Assembly (NCBI GenBank): GCA_934167885.1
Contig: CAKPMB010000007.1
Coordinates: forward strand, 1 to 64,000
Source: an uncultured Bacilli bacterium
GTDB lineage: Bacteria; Bacillota_I; Bacilli_A; RF39; UBA660
DNA: 64,000 bases
Reading direction: 5' to 3'
A program made the translations under genes and the position numbers. How positions within the stretch are numbered: the stretch's first letter is position 1; every line of letters starts with the position of its first letter. A model generated the notes under the pieces. It was not told the DNA's origin. It worked only from the letters and a program-made list of their open reading frames with translations, and searched no databases. Shown here in pieces: positions 16,214 through 24,960 of this stretch.

Positions 16214-17293
16214 TCATCTTTTAAAATAATTTTTTATTTTTAACATTTTACTCCGAACTTTATATATTTTTAATTCATTTTCATATTCGTTCTCTTCATC
16301 TTCAATTAATAAACTTCGTAATTTTGTTAAATCTTCATGTTCAAACTGTGGTAAATCAGCAATTCTAACATAAATATTTTTCAATAAATTATCAAGTGAA
16401 TCTTCAATTAATGTAAGAGCATTTAAAGAATTGACATTAATAGTTTGATTATTATTATAAAATGATAAGAAAATATCAAGTGGTTTCATTAAATCATTAT
16501 TATCTAAATATAATTTAATACCGTAATTTAGAATTTCAATGACAAATGGTGTATTAATTGATCTAATTGTTTTATTCAATTCTTTTTTTATTTCTTCTTG
16601 ATAAATATAAAAGTCATATAACCTTCTAATATCATACTCTAAAAACCTTAATAATTCATCGCTTAAACTAATACCTTCGTCTTGATATATTAAATGCATC
16701 TTTCCATTCTTTTTTTCAAAAGAGACTTTAATATATGGCGTATTAACACCATTATAGAATGATATGTTTAATTTACCATCATTATAAGAATGTTCTACAA
16801 CATAATTTTCAGCATTATTTTCACTTTCTAAAATATAATTTATATTTCTTTCTATTCTCTTTTTATACGTATCGCAATTGTTATTTAATTGACGATGAAA
16901 ATTCAAAACATCACTTAATGATATCACATCATTTGATAATTCACTACTAAGTCCTAAAGTTTTTTTAATAACATTTAAAACATCAATCACACTGCTCTTA
17001 TCAAACAAATTAATGTTATTTTGAACACTATCTAACTTTAAATTACTATCAACATAGAAATACAAAATATTATTTTTTTTAGAAAACTGAATATTATAAA
17101 ATAATACATTTTGATTATCTTTTAATAAAGTCTTAATATATTGTTCTAATTGATATTCATAAACATTATTTATTTTATAAATTTTGCATTTATTTCCAAA
17201 TTTATTTGGTGATATGACGCCATCATTGTAATCAATAACTTTATTTAAAACTTTAGCATTGATACCTAAACTTGGAATATATAATATATTCAT
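16214..17293 (-). CDS. Unknown protein, 359 residues
   Basis: No recognised domain, signal peptide or TM segment; mixed alpha/beta with many Asn and Lys, and a charged C-terminus (about 330-359). GGAG is 7 nt before ATG 17293, and a good promoter lies at 17315-17342. It stands between the O-acetylation genes and the InlB-repeat genes, so it may belong to the same surface programme, but nothing in the sequence says how. Confidence 0.6.
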   Translation of the reverse strand: MNILYIPSLGINAKVLNKVIDYNDGVISPNKFGNKCKIYKINNVYEYQLEQYIKTLLKDNQNVLFYNIQFSKKNNILYFYVDSNLKLDSVQNNINLFDKSSVIDVLNVIKKTLGLSSELSNDVISLSDVLNFHRQLNNNCDTYKKRIERNINYILESENNAENYVVEHSYNDGKLNISFYNGVNTPYIKVSFEKKNGKMHLIYQDEGISLSDELLRFLEYDIRRLYDFYIYQEEIKKELNKTIRSINTPFVIEILNYGIKLYLDNNDLMKPLDIFLSFYNNNQTINVNSLNALTLIEDSLDNLLKNIYVRIADLPQFEHEDLTKLRSLLIEDEENEYENELKIYKVRSKMLKIKNYFKR

Positions 17294-17314
17294 TATTGTC
17301 TCCTTATTGCCTTT

Positions 17315-17342
17315 ATTATACGCTTATTGCTAATAATCGCAA
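17315..17342 (-). promoter_or_regulatory. Promoter of the gene at 16214-17293
   Basis: Minus-strand TTGCGA (17342-17337), 16-bp spacer, TATAAT (17320-17315), 21 bp before the start. Confidence 0.65.
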
Positions 17343-17344
17343 AT

Positions 17345-18427
17345 TTATTTTAATGAGAAACTATTATTTATTAAAATAACACTATACATAAATAAGATAT
17401 CTTTATCAGTAAAGGTAATGTAATTTGATAGTATTTTGGGTGATATATATCTTGTATCAACCACTGTAATTTTACTATATCCAGCGATTAATAAAGGAAC
17501 CAAACTACTACCATAAGAGTCTCTAAATACTACTAATTCTCTATCATTAGTAGACACCTGATTACTTATAGTTATTAGAGGCACGCTACCTCCTAAATAA
17601 ATATCATATTTATCTAGAGAACTTTTCTTAGTTAAATCATAAACATTCATTTCTTTCATTGTTTGATAATTATAAACTACACTTTTTTCAATAGTTTCAT
17701 TAGTTAAAATAGTAATAACATCTTCTTTGGTTTTAAGTGGCAATTGATAAGCATATTGACCTTTAAAATTAGTAATATTCTTTTTTTGATATGTAGTATC
17801 ACAATTTGTTTTTAAATTACTACAAACTTTATGCGCAACTCCTTCAAGATTTTCCTCTTTCCAATGCGTATCAGTCATATAATAATCATTAATAGTTAAA
17901 TCATTAAATAAATCAATATAATTCATTCCTTGCAAATTATCTTTCATTATTCTCTCTAATGATGAATAATCCATTTTTAAATGATTATCATTAATAAAAT
18001 AATTTTTATCAGGAATTATTGTGTAATAAATATTATTAGTATCATTTAAATATAATTCTTTAATACTATTAATTTTATTAGTAAGATTCAAAACAGAATT
18101 TTTATTCAAAGGATATGTTTGTTCTATTAAATAATCATTATATTGATATAAATTATTATAATCATTGCCTATTTTAAGTGATATTTTAGCTTTAATACCA
18201 CGAAATTCATCACGTTTATAGAATTGATCACTTGTCCAAGATGAAAACTTTTCAAAAAAACTTCCATCAAAAACATCTTTGGACAATACATCTTTAAATT
18301 GTGTTAATTTTCTACGTTCAGACATTGATATCTCACTATCTTTTTTAAAGACATTGATAACAAAAAATGACATTAACAATCCATAAAAAACAACTATAAC
18401 AACAATATTTTTGGTCTTATCTTTCAT
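17345..18427 (-). CDS. DHHW-family (AlgX/SGNH-like) O-acetylation protein
   Basis: 360 residues. One N-terminal TM segment (about 8-26) anchors an extracellular domain. The family signature is DTHW (D186-H188-W189), preceded by PDKNYF (139-144); a later FRDSYGSSLVPLL carries the Ser expected of an SGNH-type hydrolase/transferase. Such proteins work with MBOAT proteins to move acetyl groups onto extracellular polysaccharide, as AlgX does for alginate. It is 8 bp downstream of the MBOAT gene, in the usual order, so the two are co-expressed. The polysaccharide is not identified in this window. Confidence 0.85.
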   Translation of the reverse strand: MKDKTKNIVVIVVFYGLLMSFFVINVFKKDSEISMSERRKLTQFKDVLSKDVFDGSFFEKFSSWTSDQFYKRDEFRGIKAKISLKIGNDYNNLYQYNDYLIEQTYPLNKNSVLNLTNKINSIKELYLNDTNNIYYTIIPDKNYFINDNHLKMDYSSLERIMKDNLQGMNYIDLFNDLTINDYYMTDTHWKEENLEGVAHKVCSNLKTNCDTTYQKKNITNFKGQYAYQLPLKTKEDVITILTNETIEKSVVYNYQTMKEMNVYDLTKKSSLDKYDIYLGGSVPLITISNQVSTNDRELVVFRDSYGSSLVPLLIAGYSKITVVDTRYISPKILSNYITFTDKDILFMYSVILINNSFSLK

Positions 18428-18435
18428 CTTTCCTC

Positions 18436-19827
18436 CTAAAATCTAAAATATAAAAATGGATTATATGAATTATCTATTAAATAAGCGGTAACTATAACTA
18501 ACAACAAAACAATACAAATTGGTTCTAATACGTTGATTATTTTATTGAATGTCGTTTTTTGTTTTAGTTTATTAATAATGCTTTTAACAAGTGGTGTGCA
18601 TGATATTAATGATAGAATAATAACAACCAAATAATTTTTCAAATAATAAATCGTATAACTATTAATAAAGTCTTCACCATTCGCTCCAAACAATCCTATT
18701 ATATTGTGCCATGCTTCTTGTAAATTGTTTGTTGAAAAGATTATAAAACTAACCATAACTAGAAATAAAACATAAATCATTTTAATAAAATTAGGCCATT
18801 TTTCCATATATTTTAATAAGAAATACTTTTCAATAATAAGGATAATTCCAAAATATAAGCCCCAGATAATAAAATTAAAACTTGCACCATGCCATAAGCC
18901 TGTTAGAAACCATACTACAAAAATATTAAAAATATGCCTTAATGTCTTAACACGATTACCTCCTAATGGAATATAAACATAATCTCTAAACCATGAACCC
19001 AAACTTATATGCCATCTACGCCAAAACTCAGTCACACTCTTAGATATAAAAGGATAATTGAAGTTTTCTAAAAAATGAAAACCAAATATTCTTCCTAAGC
19101 CAATAGCCATATCTGAATAAGCTGAAAAATCTAAATATAATTGCATCATATAACTAATAGCATTAAGCCAATAGAACATAACACTTCGTGATTCGACCAA
19201 AGAAAACTTTGTACACAACTCACCGAACATGTTAGCAAGTAATACTTTCTTAGTTAAACCAATAATAAATCGCCATATACCCTCTTCAATATCTTTAATA
19301 TTTTCCTTGCGATTATCAAGTTCTGAGCAAACTGTTTCATAACGCACAATAGGACCAGCAATAAGTTGAGGAAATAATGATACATATGTAGCCAATTTAA
19401 AAAAGTTTCTTTGAGCCTTAACATTTTGACGATAAACATCTATTTCATAACTAATAACTTGAAAAGTCCAAAAACTAATCCCTATTGGCAAAGCCAAATT
19501 TAATGGACTTAAATTTGTTTTTAAGATACCATTAACAATGCTTATTAGAAAATCAGTGTATTTAAAAACACCAAGCAATATAATATGAATTACTACAGCG
19601 AATATTAAAAGAGACTTACTATGATACTTTTCAATTAATAAACCTCCAATGTATGCAATAAAAATCCCTAAAAGCATCAAAAATACATATTTAGGTTCAC
19701 CATAAAAATAGAATATTAATGACGACAATAATAATACTATATTACGATATTTTTTGGGACATAAAAAATAAATAGTTAATACTACAGGTAGAAAATAATA
19801 TAAAAAACTTATACTTGTAAATAACAT
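18436..19827 (-). CDS. MBOAT O-acyltransferase (AlgI/DltB-like)
   Basis: 463 residues with about ten TM helices. The MBOAT core is clear: LPIGISFWTFQVISYEIDVY (113-132), LDFSAYSDMAIGLGRIFGF (232-250), FWRRWHISLGSWFRDYVYIP and the catalytic His in LTGLWHGASF (H313). It passes an acyl (acetyl) group across the membrane to a secreted partner, here the DHHW protein just downstream. GGAG precedes ATG 19827, and a hairpin terminator lies between it and the DUF4358-like gene upstream, so its expression may depend on read-through. Confidence 0.92.
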   Translation of the reverse strand: MLFTSISFLYYFLPVVLTIYFLCPKKYRNIVLLLSSLIFYFYGEPKYVFLMLLGIFIAYIGGLLIEKYHSKSLLIFAVVIHIILLGVFKYTDFLISIVNGILKTNLSPLNLALPIGISFWTFQVISYEIDVYRQNVKAQRNFFKLATYVSLFPQLIAGPIVRYETVCSELDNRKENIKDIEEGIWRFIIGLTKKVLLANMFGELCTKFSLVESRSVMFYWLNAISYMMQLYLDFSAYSDMAIGLGRIFGFHFLENFNYPFISKSVTEFWRRWHISLGSWFRDYVYIPLGGNRVKTLRHIFNIFVVWFLTGLWHGASFNFIIWGLYFGIILIIEKYFLLKYMEKWPNFIKMIYVLFLVMVSFIIFSTNNLQEAWHNIIGLFGANGEDFINSYTIYYLKNYLVVIILSLISCTPLVKSIINKLKQKTTFNKIINVLEPICIVLLLVIVTAYLIDNSYNPFLYFRF

Positions 19828-19845
19828 TTTAATCTCCTTTTTAAT

Positions 19846-19868
19846 AAAACTTCCTAAAAGGAAGTTTT
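19846..19868 (-). terminator. Terminator/attenuator between DUF4358-like and MBOAT genes
   Basis: A perfect 9-bp stem AAAACTTCC/GGAAGTTTT with a 5-nt loop starts 6 bp after the stop at 19875. Few T follow, so it may only reduce transcription into the MBOAT gene. Confidence 0.6.
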
Positions 19869-19874
19869 AAATAA

Positions 19875-20453
19875 TTATTCTACTTTCATCTCTGGTGGAA
19901 GTTCAACATCATCTTCCCCAGTCTTTTCTAATTCTTTACCAATATCATTATTTACATATTTTTTAAAGCCATCATATACAGGTTTTGCCCAATCATCTGA
20001 TGACATAACGGCAAAAATAACATTACCATTATTAGTAATATAAAGTTTAGATGCACCAACACATACCCATTTACGCATGTCCATATTATCAAGCATTTCT
20101 TGTTTTACTTTTTCAACATTCTTGCCATCTTTAACTTTAACCATCAAAGCTGAATATGCTTGAGCATTCATTAATGGTTCTGAAACTACTAACACTTCAA
20201 TATCATCATTACTACTTAATCCAGTGAAAGCTTTAACCATGTCTTTATCATTGACACTAATAGAACTAGTCTCTAAGCTTGGTAAATCATCTTTTAAATC
20301 ACTATATATTTTTTTAAAAGCTTTTTTCATATCACTTCCTGTTTTAATCGTTGATGTGCTACCACTACCTTTAAGATTAAGCACAACAATTAAACCAATT
20401 ACTACAAAAACTAATACCAAAGATGCTAAAACTGCTATTTTTTTCTTTTCCAT
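19875..20453 (-). CDS. DUF4358-like membrane-anchored protein
   Basis: 192 residues. A TM helix (VLASLVLVFVVIGLIVVLNL) is followed by a secreted domain resembling DUF4358 (about residues 40-185), ending in an acidic tail. DUF4358 proteins are regularly encoded beside MBOAT and DHHW genes in Firmicutes, which supports the call; their function is unknown but presumably serves the acetylation complex. Start ATG 20453: AGGAGG lies 5-6 nt upstream, and the promoter at 20489-20517 is correctly placed. It is the first gene of the set, separated from MBOAT by a hairpin. Confidence 0.7.
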   Translation of the reverse strand: MEKKKIAVLASLVLVFVVIGLIVVLNLKGSGSTSTIKTGSDMKKAFKKIYSDLKDDLPSLETSSISVNDKDMVKAFTGLSSNDDIEVLVVSEPLMNAQAYSALMVKVKDGKNVEKVKQEMLDNMDMRKWVCVGASKLYITNNGNVIFAVMSSDDWAKPVYDGFKKYVNNDIGKELEKTGEDDVELPPEMKVE

Positions 20454-20488
20454 ATATCCTCCTATCAACATCCTGTTTGATAATATCA

Positions 20489-20517
20489 ATAATATCATAA
20501 ATAAAAAATTAAAGCAA
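20489..20517 (-). promoter_or_regulatory. Promoter of the DUF4358/MBOAT/DHHW set
   Basis: Minus-strand TTGCTT (20517-20512), 17-bp spacer, TATTAT (20494-20489), 36 bp before ATG 20453. Confidence 0.6.
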
Positions 20518-20604
20518 AAAAATTGTCACTTTATTAAATCTCTTGACACTTAGTTCGTTAACTAATAATAAAAAAATAAGCAAATATCTTTAATATAAAC
20601 ATAC

Positions 20605-21402
20605 TTACTTAAATCTTTTTACTAACTTTTTTTCATTAATAACTTCTATCTTTTTATTTGCACATTCCTTAAAACCATAAATAAATTTTAAGAATGACTC
20701 AAATTGCAGATGATTTAGATTAGTTGTATTACCTTTTTTCTCAATAACACTTATTAATCTATCTAATTCATCCATATAATATTGTTGTTCTTCGATAATA
20801 GCATCTTCTGTTTTGACACTATCAATATAATTAGATGCAATAAAATCTCTTCTTTTACGAAGTTCTTCATAAGAATCCATTAAATTATTATAAGAGGCCA
20901 AAACATCATTATGACAATTATAAATAGATACTTTTTTTAATTCATTTACTAATTTATATGCTTCTTGATAATCAATTCTCCTCGTCATAAAATCATTTAA
21001 ATAATGACTTCTAACTATTTTTTTAACGAATGATAAAACGTCCACTGACCAAATTAATTTTACAACTTCTTCTATTGAATGACTAAAATCTTCCGTGCTA
21101 GTTTTAACAAATTCTAAAACATCACTATTAGGGTATTGATAATAAAATGATTCACGATATAAAGGAACATATGATAAGTAATCACACAACATATCATTAT
21201 CAATACAATCAGTTTGTAAATATTTTAATAATATTTGATAATAACCATTAGGATTATCTCGTAAACTTTTTACAGCATCTTGAATATTACTATTTATGGT
21301 ATGACTTCTTAATTTAATTTCTAAACCATTATCACGATTATCATATGAACCATTATACAAATCTTTCCAAAAATACTTTGTTAATATATACATATATGAC
21401 AT
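20605..21402 (-). CDS. Unknown protein, paralog of the next gene
   Basis: 265 residues, soluble and helical, rich in Tyr and Asp, with no known domain. It begins MSYMYILTKYF; its last third (YYMDELDRLISVIEKKGN, then LNHLQFESFLKFIYGF) parallels the same region of the neighbour at 21417 (YYIDELTALKEIILTKGN, then LSDEVIRIYLEFIDIF). The two are tandem duplicates that have diverged strongly. The 14-bp spacing implies co-translation. No function can be assigned. Confidence 0.6.
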   Translation of the reverse strand: MSYMYILTKYFWKDLYNGSYDNRDNGLEIKLRSHTINSNIQDAVKSLRDNPNGYYQILLKYLQTDCIDNDMLCDYLSYVPLYRESFYYQYPNSDVLEFVKTSTEDFSHSIEEVVKLIWSVDVLSFVKKIVRSHYLNDFMTRRIDYQEAYKLVNELKKVSIYNCHNDVLASYNNLMDSYEELRKRRDFIASNYIDSVKTEDAIIEEQQYYMDELDRLISVIEKKGNTTNLNHLQFESFLKFIYGFKECANKKIEVINEKKLVKRFK

Positions 21403-21416
21403 AAAAATCCTCCTTA

Positions 21417-22211
21417 TTAAATTCTACTACTTTTAATAACCTCCCCTAAAAGAGTGGCCTTTTGTGTTGCTTTTAAAATAAATATATCTATAAACTCTAG
21501 ATATATCCTTATAACTTCATCACTTAATTTAGTTATATTACCTTTAGTTAAAATAATTTCTTTTAATGCCGTTAATTCATCAATATAATACTTTTGTTGT
21601 TTTAAAACATCTTTTTTAAATTCATTACTATCAATTAATTCACTTGCTTTATCAAATAAAACTAATTCACTTGCTGATATGGCATCAATTACTTCTTCAT
21701 ATGTCTTTGGCTTTTGAATTTCAGTTGTTCTATTTACAATAAAACTAAAACTATTATATAAATTACGCATTTTTATATAGGTTTCATCATTAAATTTAGC
21801 CGTAAATAAATCATTTTTATAATAACGACGCATTATATTAATAAAACGATTCATCATCTTTCTTGCAATATAAGCGTCCTTAAGACCATACAATAATGAT
21901 ATGTTTTTATGCTCAAAATAATGTTCATAAATATCACGTGAACCTTGTTTTAAACGCACATGCGGATTTATATATATACCAATTTCAAGCCCATCTGCGT
22001 AATAATCATAATCATAAAAATTATTAATAAATGATTTACCAAAGATATTATAAAAATTATTTACACCATGCACAATTTCAAACCAAATATTAGCGATTTC
22101 ATTATGTATCTGATTTTTACCAGTTAACGTGCAAAATTCATCATTATTTTTTTCATAATACTCTGTTAGTTTATTATATAAATCATTAACAATTTCAAAT
22201 AAATAAGACAT
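21417..22211 (-). CDS. Unknown protein, paralog of the previous gene
   Basis: 264 residues, soluble, helical, opening MSYLFEIVNDLYNKLTEYY. The shared YY(M/I)DEL...KGN...(L/Y)xFI pattern with the 20605 gene marks a tandem duplication. An extended -10 promoter (22241-22269) lies 30 bp upstream, overlapping the scpB terminator, so the pair is transcribed separately from scpAB. No recognised family. Confidence 0.6.
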   Translation of the reverse strand: MSYLFEIVNDLYNKLTEYYEKNNDEFCTLTGKNQIHNEIANIWFEIVHGVNNFYNIFGKSFINNFYDYDYYADGLEIGIYINPHVRLKQGSRDIYEHYFEHKNISLLYGLKDAYIARKMMNRFINIMRRYYKNDLFTAKFNDETYIKMRNLYNSFSFIVNRTTEIQKPKTYEEVIDAISASELVLFDKASELIDSNEFKKDVLKQQKYYIDELTALKEIILTKGNITKLSDEVIRIYLEFIDIFILKATQKATLLGEVIKSSRI

Positions 22212-22240
22212 ATCCTACCTCAACCAAACACTGTTTAGAA

Positions 22241-22269
22241 ATTATACCATAAATGTCAAAAAAAGTAAA
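22241..22269 (-). promoter_or_regulatory. Promoter of the paralog pair
   Basis: Minus-strand TTTACT (22269-22264), 17-bp spacer, extended -10 TGGTATAAT (core 22246-22241). Its -35 overlaps the scpB terminator hairpin. Confidence 0.65.
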
Positions 22270-22285
22270 GTTTTTATTCTTTACT
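22257..22285 (-). terminator. scpB terminator
   Basis: A perfect 7-bp stem AGTAAAG/CTTTACT with an 8-nt loop starts at the stop codon of scpB and is followed by T7 on the minus strand. Confidence 0.75.
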
Positions 22286-22844
22286 CGCTATATTTAGATT
22301 CATATAAATCAACATCATCAATTATTTCTTCATCCTGCATATCAATCTTAGGTAAATCATCAAGGGAATTTATACCAAAGTAATCTAAAAATTCACTTGT
22401 TGTTTTATAAAGAATTGGACGACCTGGCATATTACTACGACCGGCTTCTTTTAAAAGACCTTTGGCTACTAATTTACGAATTAATTGCCCAGTTTGAACA
22501 CCCCGTATTTCATCAATTCTAATTCTTGTTATTGGTTCATTATAAGCAACAATTGCCAATGTTTCTAAAGCACTATTTGATAATTTATTAGCATCATCAT
22601 TAACCAATAATTTTTCATAAAACTCACGATGTTCACTTTTAGTTGTTAACTTAAATGTATTACCTAAAAAATTAATACGAATACCTCGATTTTCCTTTTC
22701 ATATTCTTGCATTAACGATTTAATAATTTCTTTGGCTTCATCCTTATCAACTGACAAAATGTCCATAATTTGTTCAATAGATAGTCCATCATCACCAACA
22801 ACAAACAATAAACCTTCTAAGACTGCACACTTGTTATACTTCAT
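22281..22844 (-). CDS. scpB: Segregation and condensation protein B
   Basis: 187 residues, the usual ScpB length. Two winged-helix domains: KCAVLEGLLFVVGDDGLSIE at the start, and SNSALETLAIVAYNEPITR followed by IRGVQTGQLIRKLVAKGLLK, the conserved core. An acidic C-terminal tail follows. ScpB binds ScpA and Smc to form the condensin that compacts and segregates the chromosome. It overlaps scpA by 11 bp, the normal arrangement. Confidence 0.95.
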   Translation of the reverse strand: MKYNKCAVLEGLLFVVGDDGLSIEQIMDILSVDKDEAKEIIKSLMQEYEKENRGIRINFLGNTFKLTTKSEHREFYEKLLVNDDANKLSNSALETLAIVAYNEPITRIRIDEIRGVQTGQLIRKLVAKGLLKEAGRSNMPGRPILYKTTSEFLDYFGINSLDDLPKIDMQDEEIIDDVDLYESKYSE

Positions 22845-23547
22845 TTATACCCTCACAAATAATTTCTCCAAAATTATTTTCCTGTTTTATAATTAATTCT
22901 TGTTTTTTAGCTAATTCTAAAATAGCTAGAAAAGTAACCACAATATATTCTTTAGTTTTTATTTCAAATAAATCAAAGAAAGGAATAGCATGATTATACT
23001 TAATTCTTTCTCTTATATCATTTATTCTATCATCAACACTTAATTCTTTTTTTGTTACTTTTGTATTTATAGGCTTATCTTCCCGCGAACGTTCGAGGAA
23101 ACTTTCAAAAGCTTTAACCAAATCATCCACATCCATCGTATGTGATAACGTATCAGTATTACTGCGATATTCTTCGATAGATGATGGTAGCTTTGTAAAA
23201 TAAGTATTTCTTTCTTCTTCTAAATTTTTAAAACTATCAATTTGGTCCTTATACTTTTGATATTCTACAAGGCGTCTTATTAAAGCATCTTTAGGATCTT
23301 CCTCTTCTTTTTCCTCTTGATAACTTGGCAAAAGCATTCTTGATTTAATTTCAAGAAGTTCACATGACATAACTAAATAACTACTTGCAATATCTAAATT
23401 TCTTCCTTGCATTTCTTCTATATATTTAAGATATTCATCAATTATAACCTCTAACTTGACATTAAAAATATCCATTTGGGACTTTTTAATTAAATGTAAT
23501 AATAAATCAAGAGGTCCTTGAAAATTATCTATTGTTATTTCAATCAT
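22834..23547 (-). CDS. scpA: Segregation and condensation protein A
   Basis: 237 residues. The kleisin N-terminus is standard: FQGPLDLLLHLIKKSQMDIF and YLVMSCELLEIKSRMLLP. The C-terminal winged helix ends VVTFLAILELAKKQELIIKQ. It bridges the Smc heads with ScpB. It is the first gene of the scpA-scpB pair, with a possible TATAAT at about 23559-23564 after the pssA terminator. Confidence 0.95.
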   Translation of the reverse strand: MIEITIDNFQGPLDLLLHLIKKSQMDIFNVKLEVIIDEYLKYIEEMQGRNLDIASSYLVMSCELLEIKSRMLLPSYQEEKEEEDPKDALIRRLVEYQKYKDQIDSFKNLEEERNTYFTKLPSSIEEYRSNTDTLSHTMDVDDLVKAFESFLERSREDKPINTKVTKKELSVDDRINDIRERIKYNHAIPFFDLFEIKTKEYIVVTFLAILELAKKQELIIKQENNFGEIICEGINEV

Positions 23548-23576
23548 CTTACCACCACCCTCATTATATCAACAAA

Positions 23577-23603
23577 AGAAAAAAAGATAAAGAAACCTTT
23601 ATC
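23577..23603 (-). terminator. Terminator of the Tad-yebC-pssA transcript
   Basis: A perfect 7-bp stem GATAAAG/CTTTATC with a 4-nt loop is followed by T7 on the minus strand, just after the pssA stop at 23607. Confidence 0.8.
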
Positions 23604-23606
23604 AAT

Positions 23607-24227
23607 CTATAAAAGAATTGCGCCTATTATAATAGCAAGTAAGGCTACAACTGATATCAAAATATAAAACCATGAACCTGTAAATTTTTTTATTTTAATC
23701 TTTGATATATGTAAATAACCAACGATTGGAAGTAATATTGTTAATATAATTACTTGATTACTATCAACAAAAGGTATGAATTTGGCTAACATCCAAACAA
23801 TACCAAATATCAAAACTGATACGGGAACTGGAAGTCCTGTATATATTTTTATAGCTTTATCCTTATCACTCATCGCAACATTAAAATATGCAAGACGAAT
23901 TACACCACATACAACATAAAGTGAAATTAAAATCAATTGATAAACTTGATTTAAGCCTAATCCATAAAGTGTTAGTGAAGGAATAACTATAAAAGCTACA
24001 ATATCTGCTAATGAATCAATTTGCACTCCAAATTCTTTTTCTTGTTCAGTTCTATTTTTTATTTTGCGAGCAACCTTACCATCAAACATATCGCAAACAA
24101 CAGCTAAGATCATACCAGCAAAAGCCCAATCAGGATCAGCTGTTTTACAAAACATTAAATATCCTAAAACGGAAACCATAGCCCCTAAATATGTAATATA
24201 AACTGATTTATTCCAATATCCTATCAT
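23607..24227 (-). CDS. pssA: CDP-diacylglycerol-serine O-phosphatidyltransferase
   Basis: 206 residues with six predicted TM helices. The CDP-alcohol phosphotransferase motif is complete: D46-x2-D49-G50-x2-A53-R54, then G67-x3-D71-x3-D75. The R-to-G gap is 12 residues instead of the usual 8, as in several PssA proteins. It makes phosphatidylserine from CDP-diacylglycerol and serine at the membrane. It starts 2 bp after yebC stops, so it is the last gene of the Tad-yebC-pssA transcript. A phosphatidylglycerophosphate synthase of the same superfamily is less likely given the GVQIDSLAD sequence. Confidence 0.85.
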   Translation of the reverse strand: MIGYWNKSVYITYLGAMVSVLGYLMFCKTADPDWAFAGMILAVVCDMFDGKVARKIKNRTEQEKEFGVQIDSLADIVAFIVIPSLTLYGLGLNQVYQLILISLYVVCGVIRLAYFNVAMSDKDKAIKIYTGLPVPVSVLIFGIVWMLAKFIPFVDSNQVIILTILLPIVGYLHISKIKIKKFTGSWFYILISVVALLAIIIGAILL

Positions 24228-24229
24228 AA

Positions 24230-24949
24230 TTACACACTCATATTATGATAAACATTTTGAACATCATCAATATCTTCTAATGCTTCAACAAGATCTAAAA
24301 CTTTTTCTTTTTTCTCATCGTCTGATTCAATTAAATTATCAGCCACATACGTAACTTCGCTTGTTATAAAATCGGTAATGCCACCTTGTTCCAATGCTTC
24401 CTTAACTTTTATAAAATCACTTGGATTAGTTAGAATAGTATATACATCACCATCATCTGTAATATCTAAAGCATCATTAGTTATAGCAATATCCATAACT
24501 TTATCAAAATCATATTTATTTTCAATAACAATAACACCCTTACGACTAAACATATAACTAACTGAACCATCAGTTCCTAAATTACCACCACGTTTAGTTA
24601 AAGTTGAACGAACAAGCATTGCAGCACGATTTCTATTATCAGTTAAACAATCAACCATAATAGCCACACCACCTGATGCATATCCTTCATAACGAATAGC
24701 TTCATAATTTTCACCATCCGTTGCACCTACAGCCTTTTGAATAGCCTTTTCAATATTATCCTTAGGCATATTGTTACTTCTTGCTTTTTCAACAACGGCT
24801 CTTAAAGATGGATTCATATCAATATCGCCATTAGTTCCACGAGCTGCTACATATATTTCTTTAGCTATCTTTTGAAAAACTTTTCCCCTTTCTGCATCTA
24901 TTAATCCTTTTTTTCGATGAATAGTTGCCCATTTACTATGTCCACTCAC
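24230..24949 (-). CDS. yebC: YebC/PmpR-family translation/transcription factor
   Basis: 239 residues. The hallmark N-terminus SGHSKWATIHRKKGLIDAER is followed by GKVFQKIAKEIYVAARG, NMPKDNIEKAIQKA and YEGYASGGVAIMVDCLTDNR. YebC proteins were named as transcription regulators; recent work ties some to relieving ribosome stalling at proline stretches. The start chosen is GTG 24949 (MSGHSKW), 8 nt after GGAG; a GTG three codons earlier is part of that RBS. It sits between tadC and pssA on one transcript. Confidence 0.92.
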   Translation of the reverse strand: MSGHSKWATIHRKKGLIDAERGKVFQKIAKEIYVAARGTNGDIDMNPSLRAVVEKARSNNMPKDNIEKAIQKAVGATDGENYEAIRYEGYASGGVAIMVDCLTDNRNRAAMLVRSTLTKRGGNLGTDGSVSYMFSRKGVIVIENKYDFDKVMDIAITNDALDITDDGDVYTILTNPSDFIKVKEALEQGGITDFITSEVTYVADNLIESDDEKKEKVLDLVEALEDIDDVQNVYHNMSV

Positions 24950-24960
24950 AATAATCACTC

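Noticed and set aside
20543..20571. Good plus-strand promoter match TTGACA-17-TAATAA
   Set aside because: No plus-strand gene follows; TTGACACT also fits the recurring motif seen elsewhere, so it is probably not a promoter in use.
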